A stretch of 64,000 nt of DNA from Clostridia bacterium. Lineage in GTDB: Bacteria; Bacillota; Clostridia; TANB77; CAG-508. The notes under the pieces are model-generated. The model saw nothing but the letters and a program-made list of their open reading frames with translations. It did no database searches and was not told the origin of the DNA. This document shows, piece by piece, positions 17,610 to 27,299 of this stretch. Positions within the stretch are counted from its first letter, which is position 1, and each line of letters starts with the position of its first letter. The stretch spans positions 124,001-188,000 of the forward strand of contig CAAEUE010000015.1 of assembly GCA_900759015.1 (NCBI GenBank), in the 5' to 3' direction. The translations under genes were made by a program, and so were the position numbers.

Positions 17610-19469
17610 TTATTCTATTTCGATTGCTCCTGTGTATAGTCCATAGTACATTCCTTTTTTAGCTAATAATTCGTCGTGATTTCCTCTTTCTATAATGTTT
17701 CCATGGTCTAATACCATTATTAAGTCAGAGTTTTTAATTGTAGATAGTCTATGTGCTATAACAAAAACTGTTCTTCCTTTCATAAGTTTATCCATACCAT
17801 CTTGAACAATCTTTTCTGTTCTTGTATCTATACTTGATGTTGCTTCATCTAGTATTAATACTGGCGGATTGTATAATGCTGCTCTTGCTATTGCTAAAAG
17901 CTGTCTTTGTCCTTGTGATAATCCTTCTCCATCTCCAGAAATCATTGTATCATATGCATGTGGTAAATGTCTTATAAATCTATCTGCATTTGCTAATTTT
18001 GCTGCTGCAACTACTTCTTCGTCTGTTGCATCCATTTTACCATATTTAATGTTATCCTTAATTGTTCCTGTAAATAGATGTGTGTCTTGTAAAACCATTC
18101 CTAAAGATCTTCTTAAATCGTCTTTTTTCATTTTATTTATATTAATTCCATCATATCTAATTTTACCTTCTTGTATATCATAAAAACGATTTATTAAGTT
18201 TGTAATTGTTGTTTTTCCTGCACCTGTAGGTCCTACAAACGAAACCTTCTGTCCTTCTTTTGCGTTCAAGCTTATATCATGTAAAATTACTTTGTTAGGT
18301 ACATATCCAAATGTAACATCCTCAAATTCTACATTACCACATAATTTTGTATATGTAACTGTTCCATCTCCATGTGGATGTTTCCAAGCCCAAAGTCCTG
18401 TTCTTTCTTTTGATTCTACTAATTTGCCATCTTCTTCTTTGGCATTTACTAATGTTACATAACCATTATCTTCTTCTGCTGGTTCGTCAATTAATTTAAA
18501 GATTCTTTCAGCACCAGCTAAAGCCATTGTAACAAAGTTTAATTGTTGTGAAACTTGAGCAAGTGGGTTTGTAAATGCTTTTATATATTGTAGGAATGCT
18601 GCTATACTACCTATTGTTAATAATCCATTAACAGCAAATATTCCACCTACAACTGCGACTAATACATAACCTAAGTTTCCTATATTCATAATACAAGGCA
18701 TCAATGTATTTGCATAAGTATTAGCCTTTGTACTACTTTCAAATAAAGCTTCATTTAATTTGTCAAATTTTTCTTTAGATCTATCTTCATAACAGAATAC
18801 TTTAACAACTTTTTGACCATTCATCATTTCTTCTATATATCCGTCAACTTTACCAATGTTTTCTTGTTGACCTATGAAATACTTTGAACTATTTTTAGCA
18901 AAGAATCTTGAAACTATAGTCATAATAACTACCATTACTAATACAATTCCAGTTAAATATAAATTTGTTGTAACCATTCCTATAAATACTGAAACCATAG
19001 AAACTATGGCAGAAAATACTTGTGGAATACTTTGACTTAATGCTTGCCTTAATGTATCAACATCGTTTGTATAAGTACTCATTGTTTCACCATGGCTATG
19101 ACTATCAAAATATCCTATTGGTAATTTTTGCATATGTTCAAACATTTCTTTTCTAATTTTTCTTAAAGTTCCGTGTGTTATGTTAATCATTAATCTATTA
19201 TATACATATGTACCAATAATACCAATAATGTAAATTAATCCCATCATTAATATTGCTTGTAATAATGATGCATAGTTTGGATTTTGATTTCCAATTAATG
19301 GTGTAATATATTCATCTATTAATGTTTGGATAAATTGTATTCCCACAACACTAGCTGCTGCGCTTATTATAATACTAATTAATACAACTACAAATTGACC
19401 TTTATAGTCGCTTAATGCATATTTTATTAATCTCATTAATGTATGTGCTCTTTTAGTCTTGTTTTTCAT
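17610..19469 (-). CDS. ABC exporter half-transporter with canonical ATP site
   Basis: Type IV ABC exporter: six membrane helices, then a nucleotide-binding domain with GPTGAGKTT, signature LSQGQRQ and Walker B LILDEATSSID with the catalytic glutamate present. An extra 40-residue segment rich in charged residues and LWAWKHPHG sits between membrane and ATPase domains, seen in many clostridial homologues. I choose ATG at 19469, 12 bases after GGAGGAG; the ATG at 19502 has a poorer site. It overlaps the partner gene at 19453 by 17 bases. The substrate is unknown. Confidence 0.88.
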   Translation of the reverse strand: MKNKTKRAHTLMRLIKYALSDYKGQFVVVLISIIISAAASVVGIQFIQTLIDEYITPLIGNQNPNYASLLQAILMMGLIYIIGIIGTYVYNRLMINITHGTLRKIRKEMFEHMQKLPIGYFDSHSHGETMSTYTNDVDTLRQALSQSIPQVFSAIVSMVSVFIGMVTTNLYLTGIVLVMVVIMTIVSRFFAKNSSKYFIGQQENIGKVDGYIEEMMNGQKVVKVFCYEDRSKEKFDKLNEALFESSTKANTYANTLMPCIMNIGNLGYVLVAVVGGIFAVNGLLTIGSIAAFLQYIKAFTNPLAQVSQQLNFVTMALAGAERIFKLIDEPAEEDNGYVTLVNAKEEDGKLVESKERTGLWAWKHPHGDGTVTYTKLCGNVEFEDVTFGYVPNKVILHDISLNAKEGQKVSFVGPTGAGKTTITNLINRFYDIQEGKIRYDGININKMKKDDLRRSLGMVLQDTHLFTGTIKDNIKYGKMDATDEEVVAAAKLANADRFIRHLPHAYDTMISGDGEGLSQGQRQLLAIARAALYNPPVLILDEATSSIDTRTEKIVQDGMDKLMKGRTVFVIAHRLSTIKNSDLIMVLDHGNIIERGNHDELLAKKGMYYGLYTGAIEIE

Positions 19470-21204
19470 CGTCAGTATCATCTCCTCCCATTTGAGATTC
19501 ATATACTTCTTGGTATATTTTATTTGTTTTTAATAATTCATCTGATGTTCCTATTCCATCTATTCTACCATTATCCATAACAATTATTTTATCTGCATCT
19601 ATAATTGAACTTATTCTTTGAGCTATTATTATTTTTGTTGTATTAGGTATTTTTTCTCTAAATGCTTTTCTTATAAGTGCATCTGTTTTAGTATCTACAG
19701 CACTTGTAGAATCATCTAGAATTAATATTTTTGGTTTTTTAAGTAATGCTCTTGCTATACAAATTCTTTGTTTTTGACCACCTGATACATTAGTTCCACC
19801 TTGGTCTAATACTGTTTGATATTTATCTGGTAATTCTTGTATGAAACTATCTGCTTGAGCTAATTTACATGCTTCTACTAACTCTTCATCTGTAGCTTTT
19901 TCATTACCCCATCTTAAGTTTTCTGCTATAGTTCCAGAGAATAATACATTTTTTTGTAAAACCATAGCAACTCCATTTCTTAAAGTCTCTAAGTCATAGT
20001 CTCTAACATCTACTCCTCCAACTTTTACGAAACCAGATTTTACATCATATAATCTTGGAATTAAATTAACTAAAGATGTTTTTGAACTACCTGTTCCACC
20101 AATAATTCCTATTACTTCACCTGCATTAATTTTTAAATTAATATCTTCAAGTGGAAGCATCTCATTTGCTTTTGCATCATCATATTGGAAGTCTACATCT
20201 ATAAATTCTATACTTCCATCTTTTATCTCTTTAATTGTTTTCTCTTTATTTTTGATAGTTGGTTCTTCTGTTAAAACTTCAACTATTCTTTCTGCTGATG
20301 ATTCTGAAATAATTATCATAACTAATACCATAGAAAGCATCATTAAACTTGATAATATTTGCCATGCATATGTAATTAAGCTTGATAATTGTCCTGTTTG
20401 CATTCCTCCAGTTACAATTGCCTTTGCTCCAAGCCATGACAATAATAAAATACAACCATATATTGCAATTTGCATAAGTGGACTATTGAATATTACTATT
20501 TTCTCAGCTTTTTTAAATAATCTATATACTAAAGAATTAACGTCCCCAAATTTTTTCTCTTCGAAATCTTCTGTTGCAAAAGATTTAACAACTCTTATTG
20601 CATTTAAATTTTCTCCAACAACTCTGTTTAATTCATCATATTTTTTAAATACTTTTTCAAAATATGGATGTGCTTTTATAGAAATAAAAGCTAATAATAT
20701 TGCAAGTGGTACCATAGTTACTACATATACTATTGATAGTTCCTTATTGATAGAAAATGCCATAACTAATGCAAATACTATCATTACAGGTCCTCTTACC
20801 AATGCTCTTATTATCATTTGAAAAGCCATTTGAACATTTGTAACATCTGTTGTTAGTCTTGTTACTAAACTTGATGTAGAAAATTTGTCTATATTTGTAA
20901 AAGAATAATTTTGGATGTTATAAAACATTCCCTGTCTTAAATTTTTAGCAAATCCTGAAGATGCTACAGAAGCAAATCTTCCTGAAAGTACTCCAAATAT
21001 TAAAGACATAATTGCAGAAATTACTAACATAATTCCTACTCTAACAATATAGTTTAAGTCATTGTTTTGAATTCCTACGTCAATTATTCTTGCCATAAGG
21101 TATGGTATTACTACCTCCATTACAATTTCTAAAACTACCATAAATGGTGTTAGAATTGCATATTTTTTGTACTGCTTGATGTATTTTGCTAGCTCTTTTA
21201 TCAT
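19453..21204 (-). CDS. ABC exporter half-transporter with degenerate ATP site
   Basis: Partner of the preceding half-transporter. Six helices, then an ATPase domain with Walker A GGTGSSKTS, signature VSGGQKQR and Walker B ILILDDSTSAVD, where aspartate replaces the catalytic glutamate. A catalytically weak site in one subunit is typical of heterodimeric exporters such as BmrCD or TM287/288. The start at 21204 follows AAAGGAG by eight bases. Overlapping genes imply tightly coupled synthesis of the dimer. Confidence 0.88.
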   Translation of the reverse strand: MIKELAKYIKQYKKYAILTPFMVVLEIVMEVVIPYLMARIIDVGIQNNDLNYIVRVGIMLVISAIMSLIFGVLSGRFASVASSGFAKNLRQGMFYNIQNYSFTNIDKFSTSSLVTRLTTDVTNVQMAFQMIIRALVRGPVMIVFALVMAFSINKELSIVYVVTMVPLAILLAFISIKAHPYFEKVFKKYDELNRVVGENLNAIRVVKSFATEDFEEKKFGDVNSLVYRLFKKAEKIVIFNSPLMQIAIYGCILLLSWLGAKAIVTGGMQTGQLSSLITYAWQILSSLMMLSMVLVMIIISESSAERIVEVLTEEPTIKNKEKTIKEIKDGSIEFIDVDFQYDDAKANEMLPLEDINLKINAGEVIGIIGGTGSSKTSLVNLIPRLYDVKSGFVKVGGVDVRDYDLETLRNGVAMVLQKNVLFSGTIAENLRWGNEKATDEELVEACKLAQADSFIQELPDKYQTVLDQGGTNVSGGQKQRICIARALLKKPKILILDDSTSAVDTKTDALIRKAFREKIPNTTKIIIAQRISSIIDADKIIVMDNGRIDGIGTSDELLKTNKIYQEVYESQMGGDDTDDEKQD

Positions 21205-21395
21205 TTTTATTTCTCCTTTCTTTTTTAGCACATTTGTTATTGTAGCATAAAATAAAATTTATATCTAGCACTAATTTAATTTTTTTTTACAAAATTTATG
21301 AACTTTAGGGACTGAGCTTAAAGTTCAAATTTTATGTAAAATTTATTTAGTTATAAGCTATTTAATAATTTATTATTGTATTCTTTTCTTCAAAG

Positions 21396-21424
21396 AAAAA
21401 AGCAGTGATTAGCTCACTGCCTTG
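21396..21424 (-). terminator. Terminator of the small membrane protein gene at 21463
   Basis: GGCAGTG pairs with CACTGC around ATTAGCT (21402-21407 with 21415-21420), followed on the minus strand by TTTTTTC. Farther left, AACTTTA...TTAAAGTT near 21300-21325 is a second inverted repeat of unknown role. Confidence 0.75.
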
Positions 21425-21462
21425 GTTATTTGGTTGCATAGGCGTCTTGTTTTTGTACTAGT

Positions 21463-21843
21463 TTAGATTATAACTACTACCATTCCAGTTGATACCAGAA
21501 ATGATAGTAACGACCCTAAGCCTGTTGACATTCCACATTGATTCACAAAAAAAGTTCTGGATCTTCTGTAAACACGTGGTGTTATTCTTGTTGTCCACCG
21601 AAGTACTCTTAAGATGGTATTAATCAACAGGTTTACACAAAACCAGAATCCTTGTAGGATTCCATTAATTAATCCTGTTGAAAATCCCCGGCTAAGATTT
21701 CTTCCAGCTGCTGCTGAAAGCATCATGACGATGCCAATAATAAGCACTATTAGTACTCCTAATGAAGGTATAATTTGCAAAAGTATCCCAACAAGATACG
21801 GTATCAAAACACAAGCAATCAAATATAGTCCTATTATTATCAT
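21463..21843 (-). CDS. Unrecognised small membrane protein, 126 aa
   Basis: No family recognised. Two long hydrophobic helices fill residues 1-45, a third lies near 60-80, an arginine-rich stretch (RWTTRITPRVYRRSR) follows at about 82-96, and a last hydrophobic segment ends the protein. It belongs to the GC-richer orphan set: strong AGGGAGG before ATG, a leader palindrome, an extended -10 and its own terminator. It sits alone between the ABC exporter and VanY genes. Confidence 0.6.
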   Translation of the reverse strand: MIIIGLYLIACVLIPYLVGILLQIIPSLGVLIVLIIGIVMMLSAAAGRNLSRGFSTGLINGILQGFWFCVNLLINTILRVLRWTTRITPRVYRRSRTFFVNQCGMSTGLGSLLSFLVSTGMVVVII

Positions 21844-21886
21844 ATTATTGTCCTCCCTCTATTCCTATAGTTATGAATATATGCAA

Positions 21887-21938
21887 TCTGGCATTTGCCA
21901 GAATAAGAGAATTAATACAACAAGACAACCTACTTATA
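21887..21938 (-). promoter_or_regulatory. Extended -10 and leader palindrome of the 21463 gene
   Basis: TGATATAAG is read on the minus strand (-10 at 21933-21938) without a clear -35. The leader then carries TCTGGCATTTGCCAGA (21887-21902), a 7-bp stem with a two-base loop, which could be a binding site or RNA hairpin. Confidence 0.5.
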
Positions 21939-22002
21939 TCATGCCATAATTTACATAATATTTCAATTATTATATCTTTTGTACCAACCACTTTTCATCA
22001 AA

Positions 22003-22066
22003 ATAGGGATTTAAGGAACGTCCCAAAAATCCCTATGTGGAAACTGAAATGTCCTCAAATCCCTAA
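22003..22066. repeat. REP-like repeat with a second partial copy (E5)
   Basis: A full copy (22003-22035) is followed by a partial one (ATGTCCTCAAATCCCTA, 22050-22066). The CTA of the partial copy provides the TAG stop of the VanY gene on the minus strand. Confidence 0.7.
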
Positions 22067-22869
22067 TTATTTTTTAAATATTCTATATATTCTTCTAAAC
22101 ATAAACCTAGATTATTCATTTCTTTTGCATATTCTGGTCCTACATACCTCCAGTGCCAAGGTTCATATTTTATTTTTGTTATATCTTCTTTATCTGCTGG
22201 ATACCTTAAAATAAACCCGTAATTTTCTGCATTTTCTACAAGCCATGTAAATGCTTTTTCATCTTCAAAAGCATAATTAACATCATTAAAATCTACTGCT
22301 AATCCTAAGTTATGCTCACTTTTATATGGTTCTCCAATTGATCTCGCTGTTAATGTTTCTGCTTCTTCCATAGTTTTCCCTTGTTCTAAATACTCTTGTA
22401 TGCTCTCTTCTATTAAATGCTTCTGTTTTTCTGGATTTCTATATGTAGATTGGGCCCAAATATGATTTATTCCAACAGCATTCATATCTAACATCATTTG
22501 TATTAAACTATCTATTGCCCTAGAATCAAACTGCCTCGCCTCATCAACATTGCTCAATGGTGGAATATAATCTTTTGGCATTTCATTTTCATAATTCACT
22601 AGTATTAAACGCCAATCATTAAGCTTTTTTAGGCTTTCTTCTGAAGTAATGTGTTCTGTACTAATACTATTATCAATAATATTAGAGTTTATAATCCCAT
22701 TTAAAAGATTATTTTGTTTAGCCATAGCATCAACTTCCTTACTTTCTCCTAAATGATTTAATATATACACTAATATTATACTAACTAACATGATAATTGA
22801 TACTACAATTCTATATACAAATATTATTTTATTACTTCTTTTTTGCTGTAATTCCTTATTTTCCACCAT
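22063..22869 (-). CDS. VanY-family D-alanyl-D-alanine carboxypeptidase
   Basis: M15B peptidase that trims the terminal D-Ala from peptidoglycan stem peptides outside the cell. One N-terminal membrane anchor (about residues 15-38) precedes the domain. STYRNPEKQ, the zinc motif SEHNLGLAVDF and EPWHWRYVG supply the expected His, Asp, Glu and His residues. Vancomycin resistance is not implied since no other van gene is present. I use the ATG at 22869; the ribosome site AGGTGAG is close, so the GTG three bases on is an alternative. It follows galE by 12 bases. Confidence 0.88.
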   Translation of the reverse strand: MVENKELQQKRSNKIIFVYRIVVSIIMLVSIILVYILNHLGESKEVDAMAKQNNLLNGIINSNIIDNSISTEHITSEESLKKLNDWRLILVNYENEMPKDYIPPLSNVDEARQFDSRAIDSLIQMMLDMNAVGINHIWAQSTYRNPEKQKHLIEESIQEYLEQGKTMEEAETLTARSIGEPYKSEHNLGLAVDFNDVNYAFEDEKAFTWLVENAENYGFILRYPADKEDITKIKYEPWHWRYVGPEYAKEMNNLGLCLEEYIEYLKNN

Positions 22870-22881
22870 TCTCACCTAAAG

Positions 22882-23886
22882 TTATTTTTTTCTATTTATA
22901 TAATTCCATGAATCAATACACATTTGTTTTAAATCTTTTTCAGCTGTCCAACCTAATTCATTTTTTGCTTTTGTAGGGTCAGAATAGCAAGTATCTATAT
23001 CTCCCGCTCTTCTAGGTGCTATTTTATATGGAACCTTCATTCCTGTTGCTTCCTCAAATGTTTTTACTATATCTAAAACACTATATCCTTTACCAGTTCC
23101 TAAATTATATATAAATAAGCCTTGTCCTTCTTTTTCTAATTTTTCTAATGCATTAATATGTCCTTTTGCTAAATCTACAACATGAATATAATCTCTTACT
23201 CCTGTACCATCTGGAGTATCATAATCATTTCCAAAAACAGATAATTCTTTTAAGGTACCATTTGCAACTCTTACAACATATGGCATTAAATTATTTGGAA
23301 TACCTTGTGGTTCTTCTCCTATTAAACCACTTTCATGAGCTCCTATTGGATTAAAATATCTTAATATAACTATATCCCATGTATTATCTGATCTATAAAC
23401 GTCCTTTAATATTTGTTCTATAAACAATTTACTTGTTCCATATGGGTTTGTAGTACCTCCTGTTTTACAATCTTCTGTAATAGGAACAACCTCTGGCTTT
23501 CCATATACAGTTGCAGAAGAACTAAATACAAATTTTTTTACATTATTTTGTCTCATAACATCTAACAATGTTAATGTTCCAGAAATATTATTTGTATAAT
23601 ATTCTATTGGCTTTTGAACAGATTCTCCAACAGCTTTAAAACCTGCAAAATTCATTACTGCTTCAATATTATTTTCTTTAAATACCTTGTCCAATTTTTC
23701 CCTATCAAGATAATTTAATTCATAAAATTTAAAATCTTTTCCTGTAATTTTTCTAATTGCATCTAAAACTTCTGGTTTGCTATTAGAAAAATCATCTACA
23801 ATAACAACTTCTCTACCTGAATTTAATAATTCTACTACTGTATGGCTACCTATATAACCTGCCCCTCCTGTAACTAAAATTGACAT
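22882..23886 (-). CDS. galE: UDP-glucose 4-epimerase
   Basis: Short-chain dehydrogenase family enzyme interconverting UDP-glucose and UDP-galactose. The NAD-binding GGAGYIGSH is at residues 7-15, FSSSATVYG and the catalytic YGTSK follow, and the C-terminal substrate-binding region holds RDYIHVVDL and RRAGDID. Length (334) is typical. It probably supplies UDP-Gal for the surface polysaccharide genes, including the mutase-like flavoprotein at 51958. Confidence 0.93.
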   Translation of the reverse strand: MSILVTGGAGYIGSHTVVELLNSGREVVIVDDFSNSKPEVLDAIRKITGKDFKFYELNYLDREKLDKVFKENNIEAVMNFAGFKAVGESVQKPIEYYTNNISGTLTLLDVMRQNNVKKFVFSSSATVYGKPEVVPITEDCKTGGTTNPYGTSKLFIEQILKDVYRSDNTWDIVILRYFNPIGAHESGLIGEEPQGIPNNLMPYVVRVANGTLKELSVFGNDYDTPDGTGVRDYIHVVDLAKGHINALEKLEKEGQGLFIYNLGTGKGYSVLDIVKTFEEATGMKVPYKIAPRRAGDIDTCYSDPTKAKNELGWTAEKDLKQMCIDSWNYINRKK

Positions 23887-23920
23887 ATTTAATTCCTCCT
23901 TTTAATTTAGTTTATAAAAT

Positions 23921-24490
23921 TTATTCTTCATTATAAATATCTTTGTAAATTTCATAATCTCTTAATATTTTTCTAACATAATTATTAGTTTCTCTAAAAG
24001 GTACATTTTCTATATCTGTTCCGTCAGAAGAAATAACATCTTCTTGTATCCATTTATCAACATTACCGCTTCCTGCATTATATGCTGTTAGTGCAATTGG
24101 AATATTTTTATATGTTTCATATAAACTAGAAAAATATTTAGTTCCAAGCATTATATTTATGTCTGGATTTTTTAAATCTTCACTATCATATTCTATTCCT
24201 AATTTGTTAGCAGTATCTTCAGCTGTTGCGTCCATAAGTTGCATTAAACCTACTGCATTACTTTTAGAAACAACTTCTGGTTTAAAGTTACTTTCAGCTT
24301 TAATTATTGCATATACTAATAATGAATCTATATCATATTCTTCAGCATATTTTTCTACATATTCTGAATATTTTTGCGGATAAATTTGTCTTATTATTAT
24401 TTTATGTACTTCAAACACCCCAAATGCTAAATATATTATAGCACATATAAATAGTAATATAACTATTATCTTTAGTAATTTATTTGCCAT
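23921..24490 (-). CDS. Membrane-anchored lytic transglycosylase (SLT, GH23)
   Basis: One N-terminal membrane helix (about residues 5-25) leads to a lysozyme-like domain with the catalytic glutamate in IIKAESNFKP, then AVGLMQLM and ALTAYNAGSGNV, the three standard SLT motifs. It cleaves the glycan strand with anhydro-MurNAc formation. A six-codon mini-frame immediately precedes its ATG. It is encoded between polA and galE on the same strand. Confidence 0.88.
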   Translation of the reverse strand: MANKLLKIIVILLFICAIIYLAFGVFEVHKIIIRQIYPQKYSEYVEKYAEEYDIDSLLVYAIIKAESNFKPEVVSKSNAVGLMQLMDATAEDTANKLGIEYDSEDLKNPDINIMLGTKYFSSLYETYKNIPIALTAYNAGSGNVDKWIQEDVISSDGTDIENVPFRETNNYVRKILRDYEIYKDIYNEE

Positions 24491-24493
24491 TTT

Positions 24494-24514
24494 TTACCGT
24501 ATGATATATATCAT
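24494..24514 (-). other. Possible six-residue leader peptide over a palindrome
   Basis: AAAGGAG and four bases precede an ATG that encodes MIYIIR and then TAA, three bases before the transglycosylase ATG. The transglycosylase has no strong ribosome site of its own, so it may be translated by reinitiation. The mini-frame begins in ATGATATATATCAT (24501-24514), a perfect 14-bp palindrome that could also be an operator. Confidence 0.4.
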
Positions 24515-24578
24515 ACTCTCCTTTCTTTTAGATTTATTTGTATATACTCTGCTAACTAATTAAAACTTTAACCATTGA

Positions 24579-27284
24579 TTATTTTAAGTCATACCAATTA
24601 TAAGCTTCAGAGACATCTGCTCTTAATGGTACTTTTAGTTTTATTGCATTTTCCATAGATGTTTTTAACAATTCTTTAACTTCTTCCTTTTCTTCTTCTT
24701 TTGCTTCTATTAAAAGCTCATCATGTATTTGTAATATTAATTTTGACTGTAAATTTCTTTCTTTTAATTTATTATATACATCTATCATTGCAATTTTCAT
24801 TATATCTGCTGCGGTTCCTTGTATTGGTGTATTCATAGCAGCTCTTGCACCAAATTGTCTTATATTAAAGTTTTTAGATTTTAGCTCTGGTATATATCTT
24901 CTCCTTTTAAATAAAGTTTCAACATACCCCTTTTCCTTTGCTTCTTCTACTATTTCTGACATAAATTGTTTTATTCCACTATATTTTTCTAGATACTGTT
25001 CTATATATTCTTTTGCCTTTTTTCTTGACACTCCGATTTGTTCTCCCAATCCAAAATCACTTATTCCATATACTATTCCAAAATTAACTGCCTTGGCATG
25101 AGTTCTTTGCTCTTTCGTAACCTCTTCTATTGGCACTTTAAATACGCTTGCAGCAGCTTGTTTATGTATATCCTCATTATTATTAAAAGCCTGTATCATA
25201 TGTTCATCATTAGAAATATGTGCAAGTACTCTTAATTCAATTTGAGAATAGTCTGCATCTATAAATAAATAACCATCTCTTGGTTTAAAAGCTTTTCTTA
25301 ATTGTTTTCCAAGTTCTATTCTTGTTGGTATATTTTGAAGATTTGGCTCTGTAGAACTTATTCTTCCTGTTGCAGTTATAGTTTGATGAAAATATGAATG
25401 TATTCTGCCTGTTACTGGGTTTATATATGGCTTTAAACCTTCTACATAAGTTGAATTTAGTTTTGTTAAACTTCTATACTCTAATATTTTCTCTATTACT
25501 GGATGCTCTTTTTTTAATTTTTCTAAAACATCCACATCTGTTGAATAACCCGTTTTTGTCTTCTTTATTACAGGTAATTCTAATTTTTCAAATAATACCT
25601 CTCCTAATTGTTTTGGTGAATTAATATTAAATTCTGTTCCACTTAAGTTATATATATCTTGAGTAATCTCTTCTATATTTTGTTTTAATTTTACTCCAAA
25701 TTCCTCTAATTCTTCTTTATCTATTTGTATACCTTCATATTGCATTTCTGAAAGTACTTCTACCAAAGGCATCTCTATCTTCTTAAATAATTCTGTTTCT
25801 TCTAAATCACCTAATTTTTTTGTAGTCTCTTCATATAATTTTCGTATTAAATAACAATATAATGTATTTAAATGTTTCTCATATTCATTGTTATCAGCAT
25901 TTTCTTCGAATAAATTTATTTGTTCTTGCTTTTTTATTCCTAATGCATTTAAATAGTCATCTATATTAAAATCTAAATATTGATATGCTACATCTTGCAT
26001 TTTATATTTCATATTTGATGGATCTAAGTCATATACTGCAATCTCTGCATCATAATTTATAGCCTGTGGTAAAATTCCGATTTGTTTTAATAAAATATAA
26101 TCTTCAGATGTTTTATATCCATATTTTTTTATTTCATTATTTTCAAAAATATCTTTTAGTTCTTTATAATCTACTTCTGAAATCTTCACAAAATATGCTT
26201 TATTTTCTTCGTTAATATAAAACGAAAATGTATCAAATTCTTTTTTTATAATATATTCAGGTTTATTTACTTCTTTTGTAGAAAAATGATAAAATAATTC
26301 TTTGTTTTTTAAAATTATCTCTTTTGCTTTACTTATATTTATCTCTTCTATTTCATATTTTTCTGTAACTTCTTCTGGTTCAAAATCCTCTTCTGATGCC
26401 AAATTAAATCTTTCTATATATCTGTTAAAATTTAATTCTTTAAATAATCTTAAGACTTCTTTTTTATCCCATTCTTCTACTTTAAAGTCTTCCAAATTTT
26501 CATCTATTGGTGCATTTATATTTATTGTTCCTAATTCTTTAGAAAGTAAAGCTAAATCTTTATTTTCTAATATTCTCTCTCTTGTTTTCCCTTTAATATC
26601 TTCGGCTTGTCCTTCTTCTAGTAATTTATATAAATTATCTATATTTTTATATTCTTGAATAAGCTTTAAAGCTGTCTTTTCTCCTATTCCTGGAACTCCT
26701 GGTATATTATCTGATGTGTCTCCTTGAAGACCTTTTACTTCTATTAATTGTTTTGGCTCCAAATTATAAATTTCTTCAACTTTCGTTCTGTTAAAATCCT
26801 CAACCTCAGTTTTTCCCATTTTAGTTCTTGGTATTCTTATTGTTACTTTATCCGTAGCAAGTTGGAATGTATCCCTATCCCCAGATAAGATTGTTACATC
26901 TAGGCCTTGTTTTTCACCAAATACGGATAATGTACCTAATATGTCATCACCTTCATATCCTTGTTTTTCTACAATATCTATATTCATTGCTTTTAGAATT
27001 TCTTTTATTATTGGCATCTGACAAGCAAGTTCATCTGGCATTCCTTTTCTATTTGCTTTATACCCGTCATACATTTCATGTCTTTTAGTTGGACCTTTCA
27101 TATCAAATGCTACAACTAAATATTCTGGTTTAATATCTTCTAATATTTTAAACATTATTGCTAAAAATCCATAAACTGCATTCGTTGGAGTTCCATCTTT
27201 TGTAGCAAGCATTTTATTTCCCATAATTCCATAAAAAGCTCTGTTTAAAATACTATTACCATCTATTAATACTAATTTTTCCAA
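24579..27284 (-). CDS. polA: DNA polymerase I
   Basis: 901 residues in three domains. The 5'-3' exonuclease (about 1-290) begins LVLIDGNSILNRAF and has GDRDTFQL and GDTSDNIPGVPGIG. The middle domain (about 310-490) keeps the fold length but lacks the DxE proofreading motif, so 3'-5' exonuclease is probably lost, as in many Bacillota. The polymerase domain has motif A DADYSQIELRVLA, motif B KAVNFGIVYG and motif C QIHDELLIE. It fills gaps in repair and Okazaki-fragment processing. The start is TTG after AGAGGG. Confidence 0.95.
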   Translation of the reverse strand: MEKLVLIDGNSILNRAFYGIMGNKMLATKDGTPTNAVYGFLAIMFKILEDIKPEYLVVAFDMKGPTKRHEMYDGYKANRKGMPDELACQMPIIKEILKAMNIDIVEKQGYEGDDILGTLSVFGEKQGLDVTILSGDRDTFQLATDKVTIRIPRTKMGKTEVEDFNRTKVEEIYNLEPKQLIEVKGLQGDTSDNIPGVPGIGEKTALKLIQEYKNIDNLYKLLEEGQAEDIKGKTRERILENKDLALLSKELGTININAPIDENLEDFKVEEWDKKEVLRLFKELNFNRYIERFNLASEEDFEPEEVTEKYEIEEINISKAKEIILKNKELFYHFSTKEVNKPEYIIKKEFDTFSFYINEENKAYFVKISEVDYKELKDIFENNEIKKYGYKTSEDYILLKQIGILPQAINYDAEIAVYDLDPSNMKYKMQDVAYQYLDFNIDDYLNALGIKKQEQINLFEENADNNEYEKHLNTLYCYLIRKLYEETTKKLGDLEETELFKKIEMPLVEVLSEMQYEGIQIDKEELEEFGVKLKQNIEEITQDIYNLSGTEFNINSPKQLGEVLFEKLELPVIKKTKTGYSTDVDVLEKLKKEHPVIEKILEYRSLTKLNSTYVEGLKPYINPVTGRIHSYFHQTITATGRISSTEPNLQNIPTRIELGKQLRKAFKPRDGYLFIDADYSQIELRVLAHISNDEHMIQAFNNNEDIHKQAAASVFKVPIEEVTKEQRTHAKAVNFGIVYGISDFGLGEQIGVSRKKAKEYIEQYLEKYSGIKQFMSEIVEEAKEKGYVETLFKRRRYIPELKSKNFNIRQFGARAAMNTPIQGTAADIMKIAMIDVYNKLKERNLQSKLILQIHDELLIEAKEEEKEEVKELLKTSMENAIKLKVPLRADVSEAYNWYDLK

Positions 27285-27299
27285 AATAAACCCTCTTTC

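Noticed and set aside
20252..20821. 189-codon plus-strand open frame
   Set aside because: It is antisense to the ABC exporter gene with perfect domain motifs on the other strand and has no ribosome site or family features.
22063..22869. Vancomycin resistance determinant
   Set aside because: VanY-type carboxypeptidases are common housekeeping enzymes; no vanH, vanA/B, vanX or VanRS genes are nearby.
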